The position numbers were made by a program, and so were the translations under genes. A stretch of DNA of 64,000 nt from Gymnothorax reevesii (Eukaryota > Chordata > Actinopteri > Anguilliformes > Muraenidae), in contig CM056576.1 in NCBI GenBank assembly GCA_029721435.1, positions 113,998,666-114,062,665 of the forward strand. The letters are read 5' to 3'. The notes below the pieces were generated by a model. The model made no database searches. It saw only the letters and a list, made by a program, of their open reading frames with translations, and had not been told where the DNA came from. Each line of letters begins with the position of its first letter. The stretch's first letter is position 1. Shown piece by piece: positions 46,510 to 56,323 of this stretch.

Positions 46510-47125
46510 AGGTTTTGTTGCACTGCAAGTAAAATTTTTTTGCAAAGATTCTAAGGGACAACTTGAGCAGCTTTTTTGTGCCACAAGTTCTTATACTGGT
46601 TTTGAGCTTATTTCTTGCATTCTGCTGTTATACAGCTGATAGTTTCCTCCCTTTCTCTGCATAGGCGACACGCCGATAGAGCATCTTGCCTGTCAATTTT
46701 ATTCCTGATGTAATTTGTCTGAAGAGCCTGATCTTGAGCAGCAGCTAGCAGACCTTCAATCACTCTCCTCAAGGTCCCTCTTTTCAACCAATCCCACGAC
46801 TACGAGTCTCTACCTTCTTCAGTGCCCCTGAAATACTGTCCGTGTCATGCCTTCTCTTTGTAGCTGCTTAACCTTCTTTGACTGACACGTTTCCTCTCCT
46901 CACGTTTATCTAAGACATTTTCATATTTTATAGGCACAAGCAACCTTTCAGGGCTGTTACCCACGTACTTATACAAGCTGTCAACCTCAATATTAACACA
47001 GTCTTCAATGCTTATCAAGCCTCTGCCTTCCTTTGATCTCACGATATCAAGTCTGTCTACATCAGCTTGTGGATGAGGTGATCTGTAGATTGTTAGCAGT
47101 TTTCTTGTTTTTCTGTCCAACGCCC
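46510..47125 (-). pseudogene. non-LTR retrotransposon ORF2 C-terminal fragment
   Basis: On the minus strand, MDRKTRKLLTIYRSPHPQADVDRL and EGRGLISIEDCVNIEVDSLYKYV match the post-RT region of a LINE family. In other frames downstream, IEGLLAAAQDQALQTNYI and a decayed zinc-finger-like CRLCRE segment follow. This fits the C-terminal nucleic-acid-binding end of such ORF2 proteins. Frameshifts separate the blocks and no RT core is present. The clade is uncertain. Confidence 0.7.
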
Positions 47126-47227
47126 TCAGTTCCTTTTCACTTCATTTGATGATACCTACCCCATATTGCATTAACCGCTTCGCACAAATACAAATAATTC
47201 CAATTTTTCCTGTTGTGCATGAGCGTA

Positions 47228-48044
47228 TTTCAATTCAATTTTATTTTGTATAGCGCTTTTTACAGATACACTGTCACAAAGACGCTTTACAGTCAGAGAT
47301 GGGTTACTGAAGGGCAGTGCCCAACCTATTCCCAGTACCTATTCCCTATTCCCACTACAGCGAGGCAAAAAAAACTCCCAGTAGGGAGAAAAAATCCTCA
47401 AACAGTGGTGAGAAAAAACTCCCCAGTGGGAAGAAATCTCAGGAGGAACCCGGCTATAGTGGGGAAGCCCATCCTCCGCCGGCTAGCTAGTTGATAACAA
47501 AATAATGACAAGAGTTCCATTGAAATCCATCTAATCAGTGCTAAAATAATTTGTATATTTAATACTGTCCAACAGATGTCTTGGCTAATGTAAAACAATT
47601 AGCAATGGAGGTCATCATGAGGCAGGAAGACCCTCTTGGTCCTGTAGCTGAAACAAGATGGTAACAGCTGGTCTTAGGCTGGAGCTCCGGGCCAGGGGGT
47701 GTTGGGTGAAGCTTGATCTGGAGCTCAGGGCAAGTGCCCAGAGCAGGAGGAGGAGAAAAAAAATATTGTTAGGGAGGTGGAGTTGTATGGCGAGCACACA
47801 GAGCAGGAGAGACAGAGGTGCCTGTGTGCGATAAGGAAACCCCAGCAGAATAAGACTATGGCAGCATAGTTATGAGAAACAGGGGCAGGGGCCAACACAG
47901 CCACGAGGGCAGGTTGAGACAGTCACCACCAGACCATGACCAGCTCAGCAGAATAGGGCACCACCAGCAATGATCCAGTGACAGCACTGACTGCTCAGTC
48001 CACCAAATATTCTATAGCTTATGCCAGCCACCCACTCCTGTCCC
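47228..48044 (-). other. 3' UTR of the LINE
   Basis: Non-coding, with short repeats such as AAAAACTCCCAGTAGGGAG and AAAACTCCCCAGTGGGAAG near the 3' end. It is bounded by the short terminal tandem repeat. Confidence 0.6.
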
Positions 48045-50980
48045 TCAACTATAGGACAGACTAAAGAGATATGTTTTGAGCCTAACTTTAAATATACTGA
48101 TAGTGTCTGCACCCTGAATATGAGCAGGCAATTCGTTCCATAAGAGGGGAGCACGATAGGAAAAAGCTCTACCGCCTATGGTAATTTTAGCTATTTTTGG
48201 AACAACAAGGAGGCCTGCGCTCTGCAAACGGAGTGTTCTGGAGGGAATGTAGGGTAAAAGTAAATCACTTAGGTACAATGGACCAAGCCCATGTAAGGCT
48301 TTAAAGGTAAGAAGTAGTATCTTATAGTCTATTCGGAATTTAACTGGTAACCAGTGAAGTGAAGCTAACACTGGGCTGATATGCTTGTGTCTCCGTGTTC
48401 TAGTGAGAATACGAGCAGCTGCATTTTGAATTTGCTGGAGCCCCTTTAGAGAGGATTTTGTACAACCAGACAAAAGAGCATTACAGTAATCTAATCTTGA
48501 AGTAACAAAGGCATGGACAAGCTTTTCTGCATCATGTAATGACAGCATTTTCCGAATTTTGGAAATATTCCTCAAGTGGTAAAATGCAACTCTTGAGATG
48601 TTCTTTATATGTGTATCAAGTGCGAGATCAGGGTCAAGAGTAACACCAAGATCTTTAATAATGGCACTTGAAGCGATTGAAATTCCATCAATGTTAAGCA
48701 TGTAATCTGAGATTTTGCATCTCTGGGATTTGGGACCCACTACGATTATTTCTGTCTTACTAGGGTTCAACAAGAGAAAATTGTGACTCATCCATTTCTT
48801 TATGTCTACAAGACAGGCTTCCATCTTTGACAGCTGGGCAGCTTCATCAGGCTTGACTGACAGATATAGTTGTGTGTCATCTGCATTGCAGTGAAAGTTA
48901 ATGCCATGTGCGCGAATAACTTGTCCCAGTGGAAGCATATATATTGAGAAAAGCAGAGGTCCAAGCACAGATCCTTGTGGTACTCCATATCTAACCCTTG
49001 ATTGATACGAGGAGTCATTATTAAAATGCACAAATTGATATCGATCCGATAAGTATGATCTGAACCAGGAAAGAGCCTGTCCACGGAGGCCTACAAGATT
49101 TTCAAGTCGATTCAACAGGATATCGTGATCGATAGTGTCAAATGCTGCACTTAAATCAAGAAGCACAAGTACAGAAATGTAACCACTGTCCGAAGCGAGG
49201 AGAAGGTCATTGAGTACTTTGACCAGGGCTGTTTCAGTACTGTGACAGGGTCTGAAACCAGATTGAAAAACTTCCAATATACAATTGGAGTGTAAAAATG
49301 AACAGAGTTGTTTTGAAACGGCCTTTTCTAGTATTTTAGAGAGGAATGGGAGGTTTGAGATAGGCCTGAAGTTAGACACATTATTCACATCCAAGTTTGG
49401 TTTCTTAAGTAGGGGTTTGATGACTGCACGTTTAAGAGTGTGTGGGATGTGTCCAGATGCTAAAGAAGCATTGACAATGTGTAATAATGAGGTTCCAATC
49501 ACTGGTAGTAGCTCCTTTAAAAGCTTTGTTGGGATGGGGTCCAGAAGACACGTAACAGATTTTGACGAATTTACAATGGTATTAAATTCGCTGACATCTA
49601 TTGGTGTAAAAGAGTTCAGGTAGGACACTTGTCCTTGTGATAATTCTAAATCCATAAGCTGGGTAGATAGAGAAGAAGACCCTATATGAGGAGAGACAAA
49701 GGAACTCTGAATCTTGTCCCTGATTTTTATAACTTTATTATCGAAGAAATTCATAAAGTCATTGCTGTTAAATGGTACAGAAACACAGGGATCAGCTTGA
49801 TTCTTGGTTAGCTTGGCAACAGTGCTAAACAGGTGCCTGGGGTTGTTTTTATTTTCATCTATCAATGTAGAGAAATATGAGGAACGTGAAGTGGAGAGGA
49901 CACGTTTATAGGCAAGTAGACTGCCTTTCCAGGCATGGAAGAATACCTGCAATTTAGTTGAACGCCATTTGCGCTCCAGTTGGCGTGAAACCTGTTTTAA
50001 AGAACGAGTATAGTCATTGTACCATGGTGCTAATTTCTTATTGCACACTTTCCTCTTCTTTAGAGGTGCAACAGTATCCAGGGTTCTGCAAAGTATGTTA
50101 TTTACATTGTCAGCTGATCAATTGTGTTTTTACTTGCATTTGTATATGCATTATGGCTAACACCAAGAAAATCTCCACAGTGTACAAATGAGCCTGGGAG
50201 TTCATTAATAAAAGCATTTGCAGTCCAGGAAGAAAGCTTTCGGCTGTAGTAGAATGCGGAATCCAGTGACACATGACAGCCTTGAAGAAGTTCGAAGGTA
50301 ATTAAATAATGGTCTGATAAAACTGGATTTTCAGGCATGACTGCCACATTTGTTATTTCAGCACTATAAGTTAGGACTAGGTCAAGTGTATGGTTGTGGG
50401 AATGCGTGGACTGATGTTCATGTTGATTGAAGCCAATAGATTCAATGATAGATAAGAAGGCTGATCTGAGAGGATCACCTTCATTGTCCATGTGAATATT
50501 GAAATCCCCTACAATTACAACTTTGTCTGAATTTACAACCATATTTGAAAGGAAATTGGCAATCTCAGTTAAAAAACCACTGTATGGCCCTGGTGGCCTG
50601 TATATAATAGCAAGGACAAAACTGACTGCTTTTTTATCTGGATGTGCAAAACTGAGAACAATAACTTCAAAAGAATTAAATTTGAAGCCAGATTTCAAGG
50701 TAGGCAGGAGATTTGAATTGTATATGGCAGCAACCCCACCTCCACGACCCGTGAGACGCGGAACATGAATAGAACTATAACCAGGAGGGGTGGCTTCATT
50801 TAAGGCAACATATTCATCAGTTTTCAGCCAAGTTTCGGTTAAACATAGAATACCAGCTTTGTGATCAGTAATTAATTCATTTACAAAAGTTGCCTTAGAA
50901 GTTAGTGATCGAATATTAATTAATCCAATTTTTAACTTGGGTTGTTTAGCCACATTATTAATAAAATGACAGGTACTCAT
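48045..50980 (-). pseudogene. LINE ORF2 (endonuclease + reverse transcriptase), one frameshift
   Basis: The 5' frame (50980-50102, 292 residues) is an apurinic-type endonuclease: LINIRSL, LTETWL, IYRPPG, VGDFNIHMD and LSDHYLI are all in place. The second frame (ending 48045, 667 residues from its first ATG at 50048) carries reverse transcriptase: [55 protein letters not shown] and the active-site block [10 protein letters not shown]. The usual [YF]xDD tyrosine is asparagine here (codon 48885-48887) while both aspartates remain. A single-base frameshift at about 50105-50120 separates the two frames; the RT frame is open back across that junction. With the shift and the Y-to-N change the copy is probably inactive. 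Confidence 0.9.
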
Positions 50981-51148
50981 TTTTTTTTAATTTGCCCAAC
51001 AAACACTCCTATGGTTTTTAGCAGAGCTTAATTTAGGTCGAGGTAGAGACACTATCTCAATAGCATAAAACCTGGGCAGCAGCTCTTGGGAACAAGCAGA
51101 AATCTGTGGAAGACAGTAAGTCTGCTGCCTGGTCTTGGCTCTGGTGTG

Positions 51149-52060
51149 TCAGGAAATGGAATTTCTAAGACTACACGATAAATTATTAGAAAGAAGAGCG
51201 GCACCCTCCCACGTGGGGTGAATGCCATCTCTTTTCAAAAGACCAGGCCTCCCCCAAAAAGTATCCCAGTTATCTATGAAGCCAACACCGTTTGCAGGGC
51301 ACCAAACAGACAACCAGTGATTTAGTGATGTCAATCTGCTGTAGATTTCATCACCACGCCGAGAGGGAATGGGACCAGAGCAAGTTACTGACCTCGACAT
51401 CTTTTTTGCCATATCACACACCGATTTAATATTATTTTTGGTAATCTCCGACTGCTTCAATCGGACATCGTTAGCGCCGACATGAAAAACAATTTTAGAA
51501 AACGTACGTTTACCTTTTGCCAGCACCTTCAAATTCGCTTCGACGTCGGTCGCTCGAGCCCCAGGAATACAGTGGACTATGGTCGCTGGTGTCGCTAAAT
51601 TCACGTTTCTTAAAATAGAATCGCCAATTACCAGAGTTTTTTCAACAGATTTCACAGCTGGTGCGCTGCTGAGGGGGGAGAACCTGTTGGAAACGTGAAT
51701 AGGCTGTTGGTGCACAGGTGGCTTGGGCTTTCGTCTACGTTCCCGAACTGTAATCCACCCGCCTTGCTGCGGAGGCTCTGCTGGGGTGCTACCTGAGGAA
51801 AGGCTAACTGGTGCATCCGGAACCGAGAAGGATTCTATATACTTTTCGCTATCTCGAATTTCATATAAGGTACGGATGCGACTTTCCAATTCAGCAACCT
51901 TCTCCGTCAGCCTATCATTTAACTTACATTTATCACAAATAAAGTTATCACTAACTGTGGAGAAGGAATAACTAAACATATCGCACACAGAGCAAGAGAC
52001 AGCCCAAGAAGCAGAGGAAGGGTGAGGGATAGGCGAAACCGGAGAGCCAAACGCAGCCAT
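51149..52060 (-). CDS. LINE ORF1 with zinc-like motif, coiled coil and esterase domain
   Basis: A 303-residue intact frame. A cysteine cluster (CSVC...CDKC, about residues 23-41) precedes a short coiled coil ([18 protein letters not shown]). A Pro/Arg-rich linker follows. The C-terminal half is an SGNH-type esterase/lipase-like domain: [10 protein letters not shown] (GDS, about residue 145), HVGANDV (GxND) and [10 protein letters not shown] (DxxH near the C-terminus). ORF1 esterases occur in the CR1/L2 group, where they are thought to act in RNP formation or membrane association; the role here is unproven. The start is the first ATG of the frame, directly after a non-coding leader. Confidence 0.9.
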   Translation of the reverse strand: MAAFGSPVSPIPHPSSASWAVSCSVCDMFSYSFSTVSDNFICDKCKLNDRLTEKVAELESRIRTLYEIRDSEKYIESFSVPDAPVSLSSGSTPAEPPQQGGWITVRERRRKPKPPVHQQPIHVSNRFSPLSSAPAVKSVEKTLVIGDSILRNVNLATPATIVHCIPGARATDVEANLKVLAKGKRTFSKIVFHVGANDVRLKQSEITKNNIKSVCDMAKKMSRSVTCSGPIPSRRGDEIYSRLTSLNHWLSVWCPANGVGFIDNWDTFWGRPGLLKRDGIHPTWEGAALLSNNLSCSLRNSIS

Positions 52061-52285
52061 TTAAACTTGATGACTACTTACGTTTTATTTGGCTTTATTA
52101 AGTCCGATTGCTCGTGGGAAAAAAATAGGATCCGAGGGAAAAATATGGAGCGCCTTGTAGATGGGTAAGAGTTCAAGGATTATATTCAAAAGATTATGAT
52201 AGAAAAAAGTAGCCGCGTGAAGAGGCACCTCTGGATCGAACAGCAACAGGAAAGCAAAAGTCTGTCGTCTGCACGTTCCTTGTAA

Positions 52286-52748
52286 GAATGACTGGTATTT
52301 AGGCTTTATAACTCAGAATTTGTTTCACAGAGACTGGAAAATTATTCCAGTGAAGAAAGACATTTGAAAATTCAATTACAAAATCATTAGGAATTAAATT
52401 TCGGAATTTATGGACGCCAGCATCTATATATGCGCAAAGGGGTACAATGAAACAGCTCTTGAATTAAATGTGCCCACAAATTTTTCACCATTCAACTTTG
52501 ACTTCAGAGTCCTTCTGATCCTCCTTAAATACTCTTTCGATATTGACTGCTCCATGTCATTGTGTTTCATGTCATCTGCCTCCAGTAAACCAAGGTACTT
52601 AGACCATCACCTTTCTAAAGCCCTCTGATGATTTGGGCATCAGGTAAAACAGTACCTTCACATGTGCGTACATTTCCCCGTTTCATAATTAGCACAGCAC
52701 ATCTGCTAATTCCTAATTCCATTCCAAAATCTTTGCTTAAAATGGTTG
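52286..52748. other. unassigned DNA
   Basis: Short frames only; nothing recognised. It separates the LINE 5' end from the LTR that begins near 52749. Confidence 0.35.
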
Positions 52749-53234
52749 TGTTCTGTGGGTCTGTGTGTCTGGTTAGTCAATTTTAGGTTTTTATTATTTT
52801 GGTGATGTCAGTTTTTAGTCTATGTCTCAGTGTTCACATTCCATTCCTCTCCCGTGTAGTCCAGTCCACGTTTTACCCATGTACTGTCTTTGCTTTCTCC
52901 CCGGTCGCGTCATTGTTTGTAGCAGTTTCTGTCTTAATTGATTGTGACTCTGTTTTGGGTGATTTAATGGATTCTGGGTTTCATCCTTCCTTCCGTTCTC
53001 GTTTGCTAGTTTCCCCTTGCTTTCCTATATGTACTAACAATTACTAACAGTTTGTTGTTTTTCTAAAATTACTAACCATACTAATATTGTACATAATACT
53101 AACCTACTAACGAGCACCCGGAATTGTATAGCTGCAGTTACTAATTGACTAATGATCTCTCAGCAGTCGCCCTGTTCTAGTCTCCGCCTCTTGCTTTTCT
53201 ATTCACTGGCTTTGCTAAGTTTTCTTGCAGAACC

Positions 53235-53322
53235 GCTGCATTCTTATTATCTATTCTGGGCCAGTCGCCTTCGTCGTCTCCAGTGCCCCCTGTGTGCCAG
53301 TCACCTTCGCCGTCTCCAGAGC
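53235..53322 (+). repeat. left end of the 34-bp minisatellite
   Basis: Two to three units of the CCAGTCGCCTTCGCCGTCTC type lie left of the Gmr1-like insertion and continue at 59344. Confidence 0.85.
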
Positions 53323-53326
53323 CCAG

Positions 53327-53840
53327 TGTTATGGCCCCAATTTGTTATTACATTTAAAACAACACAACAGCAACAGCAAGGGATGACACACAGTTTTTAA
53401 AACTTAAACACATTTAATTTAACAGACAAAGACAATAACAACTAACTAACAACTAATGAACCTAAAGACCAAGATTGAATTATAACAAAAACAAAAATAT
53501 TTACAGTCCCTTTTTGGTGGGGTGGCTTGGTGATGTCCTGGATAATGAAAATGCTCAAACACAGGCAAAGAAATCCACAAAAGAAATGTCACAGGTCTTG
53601 AACAGAAATAACAGGTCTGGTCACACGTATCCTTCTTCTTGCAATTTCTCCTACTACTTTACTGTCTCAATTCTTTTCCTTATATACTCTTTTGCAGACC
53701 CCACCCACATTTAGACCTCTTTTTTTAAATTTTCTGAGACTTGCCCCAGACATGTCCAGGACATGTCTAAACATGACTGCAGTCTGAGCTTAACAAAAAA
53801 AGGTAAATACTGCCATCTAGTGGCCTATATTCACATTACA
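53327..53840 (-). repeat. 3' LTR of the Gmr1-like element
   Basis: 514 bp; in element sense it runs from TGTAATGTGAATATAGG to GGGCCATAACA. A TATATAAGG box lies on the minus strand at about 53688-53680. Confidence 0.95.
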
Positions 53841-53945
53841 CCTCCATTCCAAAAGGGAAAAATTTTGACTCATAAAGGCAAAATTTTTCTTTTCAATACA
53901 AAATGGTAAAGTGAACACTTGTCTATATATACATATCATACACAT

Positions 53946-55079
53946 TCAAACACGGGATAAGCAATCAGCAATTACATTGTCTGTACCCTTCACATGCTTA
54001 ATTTCCAAGTCAAACTCCTGTAAAATCAAACTCCAATTCAACAATCTCCGATTCTTGTTTTTCATCTTACTCAAAAACATTAACGGATTGTGGTCAGTGT
54101 ACACAATCATTGGCTTTTGTCCTGTACAAACATAAACCTCAAAGTGTCGTAAAGAAAGGACCAGAGCCAACAGTTCCTTCTCTATTGTGGAATAGTTCCT
54201 TTGGTGGCGATTGAACTTCCTGGAGAAGTATGCCACGGGATGCTCAATGTCATCAGAGTCACTTCTCTGTAGGAGCACAGATCCACAAGCTTGGTCGCTA
54301 GCATCGACCGCGATGGAGAACGGTTTGTTGAAGTCAGGAGATTTGAGCACAGGGAAGTGACACAGCAGAGACTTCAGGTGATCGAAGGCTCTCTGGCATG
54401 CATCCTCCCAGGTGAACTTTACGCCTTTCTTCAGTTGGTTAGTTAGACTGAGAGCAATCTCAGCAAAGTTCTTGCAGAACTTGCGGTAGTACCCGATCAT
54501 TCCAAGGAAGCGGCGCAAAGCTTTTTTGTTGTCAGGAACTGGAAAGTCCATGATGGCTTGGACTTTAGCATTTATGGGTGCCACCTTACCCTGGCCTATG
54601 ACGTAGCCAAGATAGGTGACAGTAGCACAACCAAAGTCACTCTTGCTCAGGTTAACAGTCAGGTTAGCCTGGGTCAGGCGCTGGAACAACGTCTCTACAT
54701 CTTTTAGATGTTCTACCCAGGAGTCACTCCGTGTGATCAGGTCATCGATGTATGCACCCGTGTGTGGCAATCCGGCGATTGTAGACTGTATCATCCTTTG
54801 GAACGTGGCTGGGGCATTTTTCATGCCAAAGGGTAGGACTTCATACTGGTACAATCCAGATGGTGTGGCAAAAGCAGAGATGCTCTTGGCCCTCTCAGTT
54901 AAAGGCACACACCAATAACCCTTCAATAAATCAATCTTGGTCAGAAACTTTGCTTGCCCTACACTATCAATACAATCATCAATCCTAGGTATTGGAAACA
55001 CATCAGTTCTAGTTACAGCATTGACTTTGCGATAATCTGTACAGAATCTAGTACTTCCATCAGGTTTTGGAACTAGCAC
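53946..55079 (-). pseudogene. Gmr1-like RT and RNase H
   Basis: A 377-residue open frame: LVPKPDGSTRFCTDYRKVN, KIDLLKGYW (first RT aspartate), LPFGMKNAPATFQRM and YIDDLI (catalytic pair), LSKSDFG and LGYVIGQGKV. RNase H follows with IAVDASDQACGSVL, AYFSRKFNRHQRNYSTIEKELLAL and YTDHNPLMFL, and the frame ends soon after with ADCLSRV. Nothing like an integrase follows; the 3' LTR begins about 105 bp downstream. The normal N-terminal part of RT is cut off by a small deletion and frame change at about 55080-55110, so it lacks its own start and is fused out of frame to the upstream integrase frame. Confidence 0.93.
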
Positions 55080-56323
55080 ACAGGGTGAACTCCAATCGGA
55101 GTTGGAGGGTACTCAACCTCTTTCTCAGCAATCTTTCTCTTTTCAGGATTCATCCGGTATGGATGCTGTTTTATTGGTTTGGCATCACCAACATCTACAT
55201 CATGAGAGGCTATAGTAACTCTCTTTGGAACATCAGGAAACAAATCCTCATATTTCTTGATCAACCTTTCAAACTGATCTCTCTGTGAGGGTTCTAAGTG
55301 CTGGAGTTTTACATCAAGATTTTGCAACACTTCAGTGTTTGACAATTTACATGAAAGAACTTCAGCTTTAATTCTTGGTTCATCATCTTGAAACTCCCCC
55401 TCATCTTCACACGTTTCGACCATTGGAGAATCTGAAGTGACAGCTGCAACCCTAGCATTTCTGTCATGATAAGGCTTTAGCATGTTAATATGACACAATT
55501 GTTTTGGTTTTCTCCTATCTGGAGTCTTCACAATATAATTGAGATCATTGAGTTTTGTCAGAATTTCATAAGGACCATGAAATCTAGCCTGCAATGGATT
55601 GGACTGCAAGGGAAACAACACAAGGACCTTGTCTCCTGGTTTAAACTCACGGCTTCTAGCCTTATGATCATACCAAGTTTTCATTTTTCCCTGACTTGAT
55701 TTCAAGTTCTCTTTGGCAAGGTCACAAGCTGCACGCAATCTTTCCTTGAACTTGCTAACATAGTCTAACAGACTGATTTGCGGCTCTTCCTTTTGCCATT
55801 GTTCACTCAATAATAGCAAAGGTCCTCTCACTTCATGACCAAACACTAGCTCAAATGGACTGAATCCAGTAGACTCCTGCACTGCTTCTCTAGCTGCAAA
55901 CAACAGCAAATGAACCCCTTCATCCCAGTCTTTCTCATGGTCATAACAATAAGTCCTCATCATTGTCTTGAGAGTGGAATGAAACCGCTCTAAGGCACCC
56001 TGACTTTCTGGATGATAGGCACTAGAAAGAATCTGTTTTGCACCTAGTTCATACACAACCTGCTGAAACAATCCTGAAGTGAAATTGCTATCTTGGTCTG
56101 ACTGAATTTCCCTGGGAAGACCAAACAACGTGAAGAACTTTATCAAAGCCTTCGAGATTGCAGTTGCCTTGATGTTACGTAGAGGTATGGCTTCGGGGAA
56201 TCTGGTAGATGCACACATGATTGTCAACAAGTACTGATTTCCAGATCTAGTCTTGGGTAATGGACCAACGCAATCAACAATGACCCTAGAGAATGGCTCC
56301 CCAAATGCTGGGATAGGCTGCAA
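55073..56323 (-). pseudogene. Gmr1-like integrase core plus start of RT
   Basis: A 416-residue open frame: integrase core VIVDCVGPLPKT (first D), IQSDQDSNF (second D) and HPESQGALERFHSTLK (E), with about 35 residues between the second D and E. A long C-terminal part follows with FKPGDKVLVLFP and FHGPYEILTKL (GPY-like module). Then comes a linker and the RT N-terminus (HPYRMNPEKRKIAEKEVEY). The frame breaks at about 55090 where roughly ten codons before the WSSPCVLVPK-type block are missing. The first ATG is not a natural start, since the frame is cut off upstream by another small deletion at about 56340. Confidence 0.92.

Larger units (their letters stand above)
47228..52285 (-). mobile_element. 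nearly full-length CR1/L2-like LINE
   Basis: About 5.06 kb on the minus strand: a 5' leader from about 52285, ORF1 (52060-51149), ORF2 (50980-48045, one frameshift) and a roughly 800-bp 3' UTR. The 3' end at 47228 is an AATTGAAT-type short tandem (plus strand TTCAATTCAATTTTATT) next to TATAGCGC, common in fish repeats. No target duplication was identified. Because both ORFs are nearly open, the insertion is not very old. Confidence 0.85.
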
